DNA of 64,000 bases from Pseudomonas moraviensis (GCF_900105805.1 NZ_LT629788.1:3720001-3784000); one strand, 5' to 3'; positions 43,439-52,586 are shown, counted from the first letter of the stretch. The notes: generated by a model not told the origin, from the sequence alone. A program made the numbers and translations.

Positions 43439-44209
43439 TCAATCCTTCCGCTTTAGAAGCTCGCCACGGGCCGCTTTCTGGGTTTCCGTGAGGATGCCAC
43501 GCAAAATATTCATTTCCGCCCGGCTGACCGAGCTGCGTCCGTACAACCGGCGCAGGCGCGCCATCAAGTGCCGTGGCTTTTCCGGGTCAAGGAATTCGAT
43601 GGCGACCAGCGTCTGCTCGAGGTGCTCATAGAATCGCTCCAGCTCATCCATGGTCGCCAGCTCGGCGCTTTTCACCGAGGCCACTTCTTCTTTCTCGACC
43701 TTGCTCGGCTGACCCTGTGCGGCCAGCCAGGCCATGCGCACCTCATAACTCAACACCTGCACCGCCGCCCCGAGGTTCAGCGAACTGAACGTCGGGTCGG
43801 AAGGGATGTGCACGTGAAAGTGACATCGCTGCAGCTCTTCATTGGTCAGGCCGGAATCTTCGCGACCGAACACCAGAGCGATCTCGGCGCCCTGCCCGGC
43901 CTCCTCGACCACTTTGCTGCCGCATTCGCGCGGATCCAGCAGCGGCCAGGGAATACGGCGGTCGCGAGCGCTGGTACCGAGCACCAGATTGCAGCCAATC
44001 AAGGCGTCTTCCAGAGTGGCGACGACTTGCGCGTTTTCAAGGATGTCACCGGCACCGGAGGCGCGGGCGTCGGCCTCGTGATGCGGGAAGACCCGCGGCT
44101 CGACCAGCACCAGTCGCGACAGACCCATGTTTTTCATGGCGCGCGCGGCCCCGCCGATGTTGCCGGGGTGGCTGGTGTTGACCAGGACGACACGAATGTT
44201 CTGCAGCAA
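43439..44209 (-). CDS. trmJ: tRNA (cytidine/uridine-2'-O-)-methyltransferase TrmJ
   Basis: TrmJ methylates the 2'-oxygen of residue 32 in several tRNAs. The 256-residue SPOUT enzyme starts MLQNIRVVLVNTSHPGNIGGAARAMKNMGL and carries motif 2 (ALVFGREDSGLTNEEL) and motif 3 (LNLGAAVQVLSYEVRMA) of the trefoil knot, with a C-terminal helical extension. It is read divergently from suhB, and cysE follows after a very short gap. Confidence 0.93.
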   Translation of the reverse strand: MLQNIRVVLVNTSHPGNIGGAARAMKNMGLSRLVLVEPRVFPHHEADARASGAGDILENAQVVATLEDALIGCNLVLGTSARDRRIPWPLLDPRECGSKVVEEAGQGAEIALVFGREDSGLTNEELQRCHFHVHIPSDPTFSSLNLGAAVQVLSYEVRMAWLAAQGQPSKVEKEEVASVKSAELATMDELERFYEHLEQTLVAIEFLDPEKPRHLMARLRRLYGRSSVSRAEMNILRGILTETQKAARGELLKRKD

Positions 44210-44290
44210 GGGAGGCGCTCTCGGACACAGGAAAGGGGGGCAAATCTTACAGAACAGCCTACCGTTAAGCTATGAAAGCGAACAGCGTCC

Positions 44291-44318
44291 TTCACCTGAA
44301 GAAAAGTTCTGATAGAAT
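44291..44318 (+). promoter_or_regulatory. Candidate promoter of suhB
   Basis: TTCACC (44291-44296) and TAGAAT (44313-44318) are spaced by 16 bp, and the -10 has a TGA just upstream. The predicted start lies about 30 bases before the suhB ATG. Moderate match only. Confidence 0.45.
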
Positions 44319-44354
44319 GCGCGGCTTTCTTTAACAACCTTAGGTGACACATCC

Positions 44355-45173
44355 ATGCAGCCCATGCTGAATATCGCGCTGCGCGCCGCCCGCAGCGCCA
44401 GTGAACTGATCTTCCGCTCCATCGAGCGCCTGGATACCATCAAGGTCGACGAAAAAGACGCCAAGGATTACGTATCCGAGGTCGATCGCGCCGCTGAACA
44501 GAAAATCATCGATGCCCTGCGCAAGGCTTACCCGAACCACTCGATCCAGGGTGAAGAAACCGGCCTGCACGCCGGCACCGGCATCGAAGGCGAAGAGTAC
44601 CTGTGGATCATCGATCCGCTGGACGGCACCACCAACTTCCTGCGCGGCATCCCGCACTTTGCAGTGAGCATTGCCTGCAAATATCGTGGCCGCCTGGAAC
44701 ACGCAGTGGTGCTGGACCCGGTCCGCCAGGAAGAATTCACCGCCAGCCGTGGCCGCGGCGCCCAACTGAACGGTCGTCGTCTGCGCGTCAGCGGTCGCAC
44801 CAGCCTCGACGGCGCCCTGCTCGGCACTGGCTTCCCGTTCCGTGACGATCAGATGGACAACCTCGACAACTACCTGGGCATGTTCCGCGCCCTGGTTGGC
44901 CAGACTGCCGGCATCCGCCGCGCCGGCTCGGCGAGCCTGGACCTGGCCTACGTGGCTGCCGGTCGTTTCGACGCGTTCTGGGAGTCGGGCCTGTCCGAGT
45001 GGGACATGGCTGCAGGCGCCCTGCTGATCCAGGAAGCTGGCGGTCTGGTGAGCGATTTCACCGGCGGTCACGACTTCCTCGAGAAAGGCCACATCGTTGC
45101 CGGCAACACCAAATGCTTCAAGGCAGTACTGACGGCGATCCAGCCGCACCTGCCGGCTTCGCTGAAGCGCTAA
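44355..45173 (+). CDS. suhB: Inositol-1-monophosphatase SuhB
   Basis: A Mg-dependent phosphatase of 272 residues. SuhB also acts as a transcription antitermination factor for rRNA operons in E. coli and affects virulence regulation in P. aeruginosa. Metal and substrate motifs are all present: GEETGLHAG, WIIDPLDGTTNFLRGIPHFAVS and WDMAAGALLIQEAGG. The start MQPMLNIALRAARSASELI is typical. It stands alone on the plus strand and ends in a strong terminator. Confidence 0.95.
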   Translation: MQPMLNIALRAARSASELIFRSIERLDTIKVDEKDAKDYVSEVDRAAEQKIIDALRKAYPNHSIQGEETGLHAGTGIEGEEYLWIIDPLDGTTNFLRGIPHFAVSIACKYRGRLEHAVVLDPVRQEEFTASRGRGAQLNGRRLRVSGRTSLDGALLGTGFPFRDDQMDNLDNYLGMFRALVGQTAGIRRAGSASLDLAYVAAGRFDAFWESGLSEWDMAAGALLIQEAGGLVSDFTGGHDFLEKGHIVAGNTKCFKAVLTAIQPHLPASLKR

Positions 45174-45188
45174 GCTTTCCGCGAAACG

Positions 45189-45216
45189 AAAAAAACACCC
45201 TTCGGGGTGTTTTTTT
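45189..45216 (+). terminator. Terminator of suhB
   Basis: ACACCC and GGGTGT pair over a TTCG tetraloop, with A-runs before and T-runs after, 21 bases past the suhB stop. Confidence 0.92.
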
Positions 45217-45253
45217 ATGCCTGCAATTTGCCTCCCTGACACACCACAAACCA

Positions 45254-45343
45254 TGTAGGAGTGAGCCTGCTCGCGATAGCGTCGTATCAGTCACCACCCG
45301 CTTTGAATGATGAATCGCTATCGCGAGCAGGCTCACTCCTACA
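45254..45343. repeat. REP doublet (inverted pair)
   Basis: Facing arms TGTAGGAGTGAGCCTGCTCG and its complement, of the same family as those at 19690 and 20632, lie between two terminators where suhB and the glycine-zipper gene converge. Confidence 0.85.
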
Positions 45344-45376
45344 AGGGAATGCAGTGCAGCCAAAAAACGCAGGTAT

Positions 45377-45401
45377 AAAAAAAGCACCCCGCAGGGTGCT
45401 T
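45377..45401 (-). terminator. Terminator of the glycine-zipper protein gene
   Basis: AAGCACCC and GGGTGCTT pair over a short loop; read leftward seven T follow. It lies 20 bases past the stop of the gene at 45421-45969. Confidence 0.88.
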
Positions 45402-45420
45402 CTTTCAAAACGCTGAAACC

Positions 45421-45969
45421 TTACTGACCCGGCTCATTCTGCGACAGGATCAGCTTGCCTTCCTTGTCGACCGGAATCTGGTTGCCCGGATCACGATCCA
45501 TCCGCACTTTGCCTTCCTTGCCATCGAGCGAGTAACGCACGTCGTAGCCGACGACCTTGTCGCTGATGTCATTGACCGTGTTGCAGCGGGTTTGCGTGGT
45601 GGTGTAGGTATCGCGGTTCTGCATACCTTCCTGCACCTTGTTACCGGCATAACCGCCGCCGACTGCACCGGCCACGGTGGCAATCTTCTTGCCGTTACCG
45701 CCGCCCACCTGATTACCCAACAAACCACCGGCTACGGCACCAATCGCCGTGCCGAGAATCTGGTGTTGATCCTTGACCGGCGCCTGCCGGGTCACGGTTA
45801 CATCCTTGCATACTTCACGTGGAGTCTTGATCTGTGTCTTGACCGGCTCAACGGCTAATACTTGCGCATACTCAGGGCCGCTTTTAACCAGGCTGTAGGT
45901 GGCAACAGCACCCCCGGCTGTGACACCGACAGCACCCAATACCGCACCAACCAGCAACGACTTGTTCAC
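45421..45969 (-). CDS. Glycine-zipper 2TM-domain protein
   Basis: A 182-residue envelope protein. A signal-like hydrophobic N-terminus (MNKSLLVGAVLGAVGVTAGGAVATYSLV) is followed by a conserved segment (REVCKDVTVTRQAPVKDQHQILGTAIGAVAGGLLGNQVGGGNGKKIATVAGAVGGGYAG), a glycine-zipper hairpin of the Rick_17kDa/SlyB class. The C-terminal part is a small charged domain with VRYSLDGKEGKVRMDRDPG. Such proteins support outer-membrane integrity, but no specific role is known for this one. It stands alone between terminators. Confidence 0.8.
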   Translation of the reverse strand: MNKSLLVGAVLGAVGVTAGGAVATYSLVKSGPEYAQVLAVEPVKTQIKTPREVCKDVTVTRQAPVKDQHQILGTAIGAVAGGLLGNQVGGGNGKKIATVAGAVGGGYAGNKVQEGMQNRDTYTTTQTRCNTVNDISDKVVGYDVRYSLDGKEGKVRMDRDPGNQIPVDKEGKLILSQNEPGQ

Positions 45970-46028
45970 ATGAACCTCCTGACCATCACATGCGGGACGG
46001 GCCCGCGCTTCTCCCAGCCTTGGAGCAC

Positions 46029-46060
46029 AAAAAAAGGCGCGAGTTCAACTCGCGCCTTTT
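46029..46060. terminator. Bidirectional terminator after secF
   Basis: GGCGCGAGTT and AACTCGCGCC form a perfect stem at 46036-46056, with seven A on the left and four T on the right. Read leftward it ends the queA-tgt-yajC-secD-secF transcript. Confidence 0.9.
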
Positions 46061-46090
46061 GTCGACTGACAGCCGGGAAATCGCTGGCCG

Positions 46091-47005
46091 TTATGGACGG
46101 TCGTCGACTTCCTTCTCGGTGTTGGCCGGAGGAATCAGATCCTCGGTGGTCAGGTTCAGCCAGATCAGCACCACGTTGGCGATGTAGATCGACGAGTAGG
46201 TACCCGCCAATACACCGATGAACAGCGCGATGGAGAAGCCGAACAGGTTGTCGCCGCCGAAGAACAGCAGCGCCGCGATCGCCAGCAGCGTGGAGATCGA
46301 CGTCGCCATGGTGCGCAGCAGGGTCTGGGTGGTCGAGATGTTGATGTTCTCGATCAGCGTCGCCTTGCGCAGCACGCGGAAGTTCTCACGGACCCGGTCG
46401 AAAACCACGATGGTGTCGTTCAGCGAGTAACCGATGATCGCCAGCACCGCCGCCAGTACCGTCAGATCGAAGGTGATCTGGAAGTACGAGAGGATACCCA
46501 CGGTCACGATCACGTCGTGGATCAGCGAGACAATCGCGCCGACCGCGAACTTCCACTGAAAGCGGAACGCCAGGTAGATCAGGATGCCGCCGAGCGCCAG
46601 CAGCATGCCGAGGCCGCCCTGGTCGCGCAGCTCTTCACCGACCTGCGGGCCGACGAACTCGACACGCTTGACCGTCGCCGGGTTATCGCCGCCGATCTTC
46701 TGCAGCGCTTCGGCAACCTGATGGCCCAGCTGTGGATCTTCACCCGGCATGCGCACCAGCAGGTCAGTGGTGGCGCCGAAATTCTGCACCACGGCTTCGT
46801 GATAACCGGAGGTCGCCAGCTGCTCGCGCACCTTGGTGACGTCGGCCGGACGCTCGTAGGTCAGCTCGATGAGCGTACCGCCGGTGAAGTCCAGACCCCA
46901 GTTCATGCCTTTGTGGAACACGCTGAACAGGGCAATGACCGTGAGCAGCACTGTGACGCCGAACGCTACGTTGCGAACGCCCATGAAGTTGATTGTACGT
47001 AACAT
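46091..47005 (-). CDS. secF: Protein translocase subunit SecF
   Basis: SecF with SecD uses the proton motive force to pull proteins through the Sec channel. The 304-residue membrane protein starts MLRTINFMGVRNVAFGVTVLLTVIALF, has a periplasmic P1-like part (GLDFTGGTLIELTYERPADV) and five further hydrophobic segments including ILIYLAFRFQWKFAVGAIVSLIHDVIVTVGI and the conserved GYSLNDTIVVFDRVREN. It follows secD by 9 bases. Confidence 0.96.
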   Translation of the reverse strand: MLRTINFMGVRNVAFGVTVLLTVIALFSVFHKGMNWGLDFTGGTLIELTYERPADVTKVREQLATSGYHEAVVQNFGATTDLLVRMPGEDPQLGHQVAEALQKIGGDNPATVKRVEFVGPQVGEELRDQGGLGMLLALGGILIYLAFRFQWKFAVGAIVSLIHDVIVTVGILSYFQITFDLTVLAAVLAIIGYSLNDTIVVFDRVRENFRVLRKATLIENINISTTQTLLRTMATSISTLLAIAALLFFGGDNLFGFSIALFIGVLAGTYSSIYIANVVLIWLNLTTEDLIPPANTEKEVDDRP

Positions 47006-47014
47006 GGCAGCCCC

Positions 47015-48883
47015 TTAAATCCACAACTTCTTGAAGTCACGTCCGCCAAAGATCAGGTTGACCATTGCGCGGGTCACCATGATGGCCGTGAACATCGAGG
47101 TAAAGATCCCGAGGGACATGGTCACTGCGAAACCCTTCACCGGGCCGGTGCCCATGGCGAAGAGAATGCCGCCGACCAGCAAGGTGGTCAGGTTGGCGTC
47201 GAGAATCGCGGTGAATGCCCGGCCGAAGCCTTCGTTGATTGCCCGCTGCACCGTCATGCCAGCGGCGATCTCTTCACGAATCCGCGAGAAGATCAGTACG
47301 TTGGCGTCGACCGCCATACCCATGGTCAAGACGATACCGGCGATACCCGGCAGGGTCAGCGTAGCGCCCAGCAACGACATCAGCGCCAGCAGCAGCACCA
47401 TGTTCACCGCCAGCGCGACGGTGGCGATGACGCCGAAGAAGCGGTAGATGGCGATGATGAACAGCGACACGAACAGCATGCCCCACAGCGACGCATCGAT
47501 ACCTTTGGTGATGTTGTCAGCACCCAGGCTCGGACCGATTGTGCGCTCTTCGGCGAAGTACATCGGCGCAGCCAGACCACCGGCACGCAGGAGCAGCGCC
47601 AGTTCGGACGACTCGCCCTGACCGTTCAGGCCAGTGATGCGGAACTGCGCACCCAGCGGCGACTGGATGGTCGCCAGGCTGATGATCTTCTTCTCTTCCT
47701 TGAACGTCTGCACCGCGACGTCTTTCTCGACGCCATCCACCACTTGCTTGGTGTAAGTGGTGACAGGACGCTGCTCGATGAAGATCACCGCCATGCTGCG
47801 ACCGACGTTGGAACGGGTCGCGCGGCTCATCAGCTCGCCGCCGTGACCATCCAGACGGATGTTCACTTCAGGCGTGCCGTGCTCGCCGAAACCGGCCTTG
47901 GCGTCGGTGACCTGGTCACCGGTGATGATCAGACCACGCTCGATCTGCGCTGGTGGACGGTTGCCTTCACGGAACTCGAACGATTCGGAAGTGGCTTTCG
48001 ACGCACCCGGCTCAGCGGCCAGACGGAACTCGAGGTTGGCCGTCTTGCCGAGAATTCGCTTGGCTTCGGCAGTGTCCTGCACGCCCGGCAGCTCAACCAC
48101 GATGCGGTTGGCGCCCTGACGCTGCACGATCGGTTCGGCAACACCCAGCTCGTTGACGCGGTTACGTACCGTGGTCAGGTTCTGCTTGATGGAGTATTCA
48201 CGGATTTCCGCCAGCTTGGCCGGGGTCATCGCCAGACGCAGCACCGGTTGACCGTTGAGGTCGGCCGGAACAATGTCGAAATCGTTGAAGTTCTTGCGGA
48301 TCAGCGCACGGGCCTGTTCGCGGGAGTCTTCATCGCTGAAGCCCAACTGAATGGCACCGCCCAGTTGCGGCAGGCTGCGATAGCGCAGCTTCTCTTTACG
48401 CAGCAGGCTCTTGACGTCGCCTTCGTAGACTTTCAGGCGCGCATCGAGGGCTTTGTCCATGTCCACTTCGAGCAGGAAGTGCACACCACCGGACAAGTCC
48501 AGACCCAGCTTCATCGGGTGCGCACCAAGGTTGCGCAGCCATTGCGGAGTGGTCTGTGCCAGGTTCAGCGCGACGACGTAGTCATCACCCAGTGCCTTGC
48601 GTACAACGTCCTTGGCCGGCAGCTGATCTTCAGCCTTGCTCAGACGGATCAGACCGCCCTTGCCACCTGCGGTCAGAGTGGCCGCCTTGACGTTGATGCC
48701 GGACTCTTTCAGCGCTGTGCTGACGCGAGCCAGATCGGCATCATTGACCTGCAGGGCCGTGCTGGCGCCGCTGATCTGAATGGCCGGGTCATCGGGGTAA
48801 AGATTGGGAGCGGAATAAATCAGACCGATCGCCAGCACCGCCAGGATCAGAATGTATTTCCACAGAGGGTATTTGTTCAGCAT
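47015..48883 (-). CDS. secD: Protein translocase subunit SecD
   Basis: The large SecDF subunit, 622 residues. It has one N-terminal membrane segment (YILILAVLAIGLIYSAPNLYPDDP), a long periplasmic domain with the DLSGGVHFLLEVDMD and VVELPGVQDTAEAKRIL blocks, and a cluster of five C-terminal membrane segments containing GMAVDANVLIFSRIREE. The ATG at 48883 is chosen over a GTG one codon earlier. yajC lies 65 bases upstream. Confidence 0.96.
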   Translation of the reverse strand: MLNKYPLWKYILILAVLAIGLIYSAPNLYPDDPAIQISGASTALQVNDADLARVSTALKESGINVKAATLTAGGKGGLIRLSKAEDQLPAKDVVRKALGDDYVVALNLAQTTPQWLRNLGAHPMKLGLDLSGGVHFLLEVDMDKALDARLKVYEGDVKSLLRKEKLRYRSLPQLGGAIQLGFSDEDSREQARALIRKNFNDFDIVPADLNGQPVLRLAMTPAKLAEIREYSIKQNLTTVRNRVNELGVAEPIVQRQGANRIVVELPGVQDTAEAKRILGKTANLEFRLAAEPGASKATSESFEFREGNRPPAQIERGLIITGDQVTDAKAGFGEHGTPEVNIRLDGHGGELMSRATRSNVGRSMAVIFIEQRPVTTYTKQVVDGVEKDVAVQTFKEEKKIISLATIQSPLGAQFRITGLNGQGESSELALLLRAGGLAAPMYFAEERTIGPSLGADNITKGIDASLWGMLFVSLFIIAIYRFFGVIATVALAVNMVLLLALMSLLGATLTLPGIAGIVLTMGMAVDANVLIFSRIREEIAAGMTVQRAINEGFGRAFTAILDANLTTLLVGGILFAMGTGPVKGFAVTMSLGIFTSMFTAIMVTRAMVNLIFGGRDFKKLWI

Positions 48884-48948
48884 CACGCCGCCCGTTATGA
48901 ACGCGGGGCGCCTTGCGCGCCCCGTCGATTGAGTAGAAGTTGTTGCTC

Positions 48949-49287
48949 TTAGATCGCTTTCAGCGTGCCTTTTGGCAGCGTGGCGGCGATAGCGCCTTTC
49001 TGGAACTTCATTTCCACGGTGTCGGAGACTTCCAGGACGACGAAGTCATCGGCAACTTTGGTGATCTTGCCGGCGATGCCGCCAGTGGTCACGACTTCGT
49101 CACCCTTTTGCAGGCTGCTCAGCAGGTTCTTCTGCTCTTTGGCGCGCTTGGCCTGTGGACGCCAGATCATCAGGTAGAAGATGACCAGGAAGCCGACCAG
49201 GAAAATCCACTCGAAGCCGCCGCCCATTGGGCTTGCAGCAGCCGGTGCAGCTGCGTCAGCCATGGCGTTAGAGATAAAAAAGCTCAT
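48949..49287 (-). CDS. yajC: Sec translocon accessory protein YajC
   Basis: A small single-pass membrane protein of 112 residues found with SecDF. An alanine-rich N-terminus precedes one membrane segment (FEWIFLVGFLVIFYLMIW), then the cytoplasmic RPQAKRAKEQKNLLSSLQKGDEVVTTGGIAGKI block typical of YajC. It lies between tgt and secD. Confidence 0.95.
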   Translation of the reverse strand: MSFFISNAMADAAAPAAASPMGGGFEWIFLVGFLVIFYLMIWRPQAKRAKEQKNLLSSLQKGDEVVTTGGIAGKITKVADDFVVLEVSDTVEMKFQKGAIAATLPKGTLKAI

Positions 49288-49330
49288 TTAGCACTCCAGT
49301 TGCAAATGTTGAATCTTGGGGTCAGAAAAC

Positions 49331-50464
49331 TCAGTCCAAAGGCGGGACGGGAAGTCCGCGTTTGGCGTAGAAGGCATCGACAAAGGCGGCCAATGTACCC
49401 TGTTGAATAGCCTCGCGCAAACCAGCCATCAGCACCTGATAATGGCGCAAGTTATGGATGGTATTGAGCATGCTGCCGAGCATTTCGCCGCACTTGTCCA
49501 GGTGATGCAGATAAGCGCGCGAGAAGTTCTGGCAGGTGTAGCAATCGCAGGTCGGATCCAGCGGCGATTCATCATGGCGATGGAACGCGTTACGGATCTT
49601 CAGCACACCGGTATCGATGAACAGATGCCCATTGCGGGCATTACGGGTTGGCATCACGCAATCGAACATGTCCACACCGCGGCGCACACCCTCAACCAGA
49701 TCTTCCGGTTTGCCAACGCCCATAAGGTAACGAGGTTTGTCAGCGGGCATCTGACCCGGCAGATAATCCAGCACCTTGATCATTTCGTGCTTCGGTTCGC
49801 CCACCGACAGACCGCCGATGGCGAGGCCGTCGAAGCCGATCTTGTCGAGGCCTTCGAGCGAACGCATGCGCAGGTTTTCATGCATGCCGCCCTGGACGAT
49901 GCCGAACAGCGCTGCGGTGTTGTCACCGTGAGCATTCTTCGAACGCTGGGCCCAACGCAACGACAACTCCATCGATACGCGCGCGACGTCTTCGTCAGCC
50001 GGGTACGGCGTGCATTCGTCGAAGATCATCACGATGTCGGAACCGAGATCGCGCTGCACCTGCATCGACTCTTCCGGGCCCATGAACACTTTGGCGCCAT
50101 CGACCGGAGAAGCGAAGGTCACGCCCTCCTCCTTGATCTTGCGCATCGCGCCAAGGCTGAACACCTGGAAGCCGCCGGAGTCGGTGAGAATCGGGCCTTT
50201 CCACTGCATGAAATCGTGCAGGTCGCCGTGTTCCTTGATCACTTGGGTGCCAGGACGCAACCACAGGTGAAAGGTGTTGCCCAGAATGATTTCCGCGCCA
50301 GTGGCGACGATGTCGCGCGGCAGCATGCCCTTGACCGTGCCGTAGGTGCCGACCGGCATGAACGCCGGGGTTTCGACGGTGCCACGGGGGAAGGTCAGGC
50401 GACCACGGCGAGCCTTGCCATCGGTGGCCAGCAGCTCAAAGGACATTCGACATTCGCGACTCAT
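49331..50464 (-). CDS. tgt: tRNA-guanine transglycosylase
   Basis: Tgt exchanges guanine 34 for preQ1 in tRNAs for Asp, Asn, His and Tyr. The 377-residue TIM-barrel enzyme has the catalytic aspartate in LTDSGGFQVFSLG, the block FDECTPYPADEDVARVSMELSLRWA, and the zinc site CDCYTCQNFSRAYLHHL. The ATG at 50464 overlaps the queA stop (ATGA) and has AGAGGA at good spacing; an ATG six codons later would match the shorter family start and cannot be excluded. Confidence 0.96.
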   Translation of the reverse strand: MSRECRMSFELLATDGKARRGRLTFPRGTVETPAFMPVGTYGTVKGMLPRDIVATGAEIILGNTFHLWLRPGTQVIKEHGDLHDFMQWKGPILTDSGGFQVFSLGAMRKIKEEGVTFASPVDGAKVFMGPEESMQVQRDLGSDIVMIFDECTPYPADEDVARVSMELSLRWAQRSKNAHGDNTAALFGIVQGGMHENLRMRSLEGLDKIGFDGLAIGGLSVGEPKHEMIKVLDYLPGQMPADKPRYLMGVGKPEDLVEGVRRGVDMFDCVMPTRNARNGHLFIDTGVLKIRNAFHRHDESPLDPTCDCYTCQNFSRAYLHHLDKCGEMLGSMLNTIHNLRHYQVLMAGLREAIQQGTLAAFVDAFYAKRGLPVPPLD

Positions 50465-51525
50465 TCTGTTTCCTCTGGGCCCGACTGTTCAGGGGCAGTT
50501 GGAGCGGGATTGCGGGTGATGAACATCGCATCCCCGTAGCTGAAAAAGCGGTAACCGTTTTCAACGGCGGCCTTGTAGGCGGCCATGGTTTCGGGATAAC
50601 CGGCAAACGCGGAAACCAGCATCAACAGCGTGGATTCCGGCAAATGGAAATTGGTCACCAGAGCATCGACCACATGAAACGGCCGGCCTGGGTAGATAAA
50701 GATGTCGGTGTCGCCGCTGAACGGCTTGAGCACACCATCGCGCGCCGCACTTTCCAGCGAACGCACACTGGTGGTGCCGACCGCGATCACCCGACCGCCA
50801 CGCGCGCGGCATGCCGCCACGGCATCGACCACGTCCTGGCCGACTTCCAGCCACTCGCTGTGCATGTGGTGATCTTCGATCTTCTCGACGCGCACCGGCT
50901 GAAACGTCCCCGCGCCGACGTGCAAGGTAACGAACGCCGTCTCGACGCCCTTGGCAGCAATCGCCTGCATCAGCGGCTCATCGAAATGCAGCCCCGCCGT
51001 CGGTGCCGCCACCGCGCCCAGACGCTGGGCATACACAGTCTGATAACGCTCGCGGTCCGAGCCTTCATCCGGGCGGTCTATATAAGGAGGCAACGGCATG
51101 TGCCCGACGCGGTCGAGCAGCGGCAAGACCTCCTCGGCAAAACCCAACTCGAACAACGCGTCATGACGCGCGAGCATCTCGGCTTCGCCACCACCGTCGA
51201 TAAGGATCTTCGAACCCGGCTTGGGCGACTTGCTGGAGCGCACATGAGCCAGCACGCGGTGCGCATCGAGCACGCGTTCGATGAGAATTTCCAGCTTGCC
51301 GCCGGACGCTTTCTGCCCGAAAAGCCGCGCCGGAATCACCCGGGTATTGTTGAACACCATCAAATCGCCCGGGCGCAAATGCTCAAGCAAATCAGTGAAT
51401 TGACGGTGTGCCAGGGCGCCGCTCGGCCCATCGAGGGTCAGCAGGCGACTACCGCGACGCTCGGCCAACGGATGGCGGGCGATCAGCGAATCAGGAAGCT
51501 CGAAAGTAAAGTCAGCAACGCGCAT
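50461..51525 (-). CDS. queA: S-adenosylmethionine:tRNA ribosyltransferase-isomerase
   Basis: QueA transfers and rearranges the ribosyl part of SAM onto preQ1-tRNA to make epoxyqueuosine, the step after Tgt. The 354-residue protein starts MRVADFTFELPDSLIARHPL, and carries MVFNNTRVIPARLFG, PTAGLHFDEPLM, HVGAGTFQPVRVEKIEDHHMHSEW and TNFHLPESTLLMLVSAFAG. It overlaps tgt by four bases and is the first gene of the queA-tgt-yajC-secDF group. Confidence 0.97.
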   Translation of the reverse strand: MRVADFTFELPDSLIARHPLAERRGSRLLTLDGPSGALAHRQFTDLLEHLRPGDLMVFNNTRVIPARLFGQKASGGKLEILIERVLDAHRVLAHVRSSKSPKPGSKILIDGGGEAEMLARHDALFELGFAEEVLPLLDRVGHMPLPPYIDRPDEGSDRERYQTVYAQRLGAVAAPTAGLHFDEPLMQAIAAKGVETAFVTLHVGAGTFQPVRVEKIEDHHMHSEWLEVGQDVVDAVAACRARGGRVIAVGTTSVRSLESAARDGVLKPFSGDTDIFIYPGRPFHVVDALVTNFHLPESTLLMLVSAFAGYPETMAAYKAAVENGYRFFSYGDAMFITRNPAPTAPEQSGPEETE

Positions 51526-51591
51526 GATGGGGTTCGTCTAGCAGGGCCGGAAAGTCTAGCGGAAATATCAAAAATTGACCATGAAACGTGA

Positions 51592-51620
51592 TTGACCAAC
51601 GGTAATCACCTCTCTATACT
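51592..51620 (+). promoter_or_regulatory. Promoter of tRNA-Leu
   Basis: TTGACC (51592-51597) and TATACT (51615-51620) each match five of six consensus bases and are spaced by 17 bp. The start would be near 51627, a few bases before the mature tRNA. Confidence 0.8.
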
Positions 51621-51633
51621 TCGCCGCCATTGA

Positions 51634-51718
51634 GCCCTGATGGCGGAATTGGTAGACGCGGCGGATTCAAAATCCGTTTTCGAAAGGAGTGGGAGTTCGA
51701 GTCTCCCTCGGGGCACCA
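51634..51718 (+). tRNA. tRNA-Leu (anticodon CAA)
   Basis: An 85-base tRNA with acceptor arms GCCCTGA and TCGGGGC, encoded ACCA end, a D-arm containing TGGTAGACGCG, an anticodon loop TTCAAAA with anticodon CAA at 51668-51670, a long variable arm typical of class II tRNAs, and a T-loop with GTTCGAGTC. It decodes UUG. A strong promoter precedes it and a terminator follows. Confidence 0.95.
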
Positions 51719-51730
51719 ACACAGAGAAAA

Positions 51731-51758
51731 AGGTCTTGCGAAAGCAAGGCCTTTTTTT
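51731..51758 (+). terminator. Terminator of tRNA-Leu
   Basis: GGTCTTGC and GCAAGGCC pair over a GAAA loop, then eight T. It begins 13 bases after the tRNA. Confidence 0.92.
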
Positions 51759-51974
51759 TCGTCTGGAGGAAAGTGGGGCGTTGATTTTTTGCATTTGTGA
51801 GACGCCGAGGATTGCGCTCAACAGCGGCCTAATCCCCAGACGCTGAAAGAAGCAAGGTGCTGAGCAAATGCCCTTGATGACCTTTGCCGGAATCGTTACC
51901 AACCGGCAGTAGACGGCAGGATTACAAGATAGTAGCGTCGCGCCACCACTCTCAGTCATGTAAAGGATTACGTC

Positions 51975-52586
51975 ATGCTTCTCTCTGTCGTTCGGTGTGC
52001 TGCATTTGCCAGTTTGCTATCAACGCTCGTCGGGTGCTCCGCGGTAGGCGTGGTAAGCAGTTCGGACCCTCATCAAAAGCTGGCCGATGCCAATGCTTTG
52101 GTCGATCAGAATAGACCGTTGCCTGCAGAGCGGCTCATTGTCGAGACGCTGACGATCTGCCAGACCACGGCGGATCAGCTTTGCTTTGCCGATGCGTACC
52201 GAAGTTATGGTTTGTTTTTCATGTCGCCTACTTTGGGTGGTCAATGGGCGAATCATTACACCACCAACGGCTTTCTTGATCGCACAGCGACCTACAGTGC
52301 TCGCTACGAGAAGGCCAACGAGTACTTCGAAAAGTCACGGGCAATTTATGCGCAGGCCGGCAAGTTCGATGTCGTGACCAATATCAATCTCAACCGTGGT
52401 TTCGCTTATGAGATGGCGGCGAACAAGCCGTCCGCTTGCAGTGCCTACAACGACAGCCTGGCGGCCAGCCATGAAAATCTAAGGCTACAACCGGGAGCCG
52501 TGATTCGAGTGCCGGAAAAATACGGCACGTTTGAGAATTACATCGCTTTGCAGAAGAAACGCGTGGGATGCGATAGCCAAGGCTGA
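51975..52586 (+). CDS. Putative TPR-like lipoprotein, function unknown
   Basis: A 203-residue protein with a lipoprotein signal (MLLSVVRCAAFASLLSTLVGCSA, lipidated Cys21). The mature part has helical pairs of TPR character (HQKLADANALVDQNRPLPAERLIVETLTIC, ATYSARYEKANEYFEKSRAIYAQAGKFDVVTNINLNRGFAYEMAANKPSACSAYNDSLAA). A ribosome site AAAGGATTACGTC precedes the ATG. I do not recognise the family. It is the first of several poorly known genes downstream of the tRNA. Confidence 0.65.
   Translation: MLLSVVRCAAFASLLSTLVGCSAVGVVSSSDPHQKLADANALVDQNRPLPAERLIVETLTICQTTADQLCFADAYRSYGLFFMSPTLGGQWANHYTTNGFLDRTATYSARYEKANEYFEKSRAIYAQAGKFDVVTNINLNRGFAYEMAANKPSACSAYNDSLAASHENLRLQPGAVIRVPEKYGTFENYIALQKKRVGCDSQG

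Noticed and set aside
19690..45343. CRISPR array
   Set aside because: The repeats are scattered inverted pairs between genes, not direct repeats with regular spacers.
51760..51974. tRNA-adjacent attachment site
   Set aside because: No copy of the tRNA 3' end or integrase gene was seen downstream, so an att site cannot be supported.
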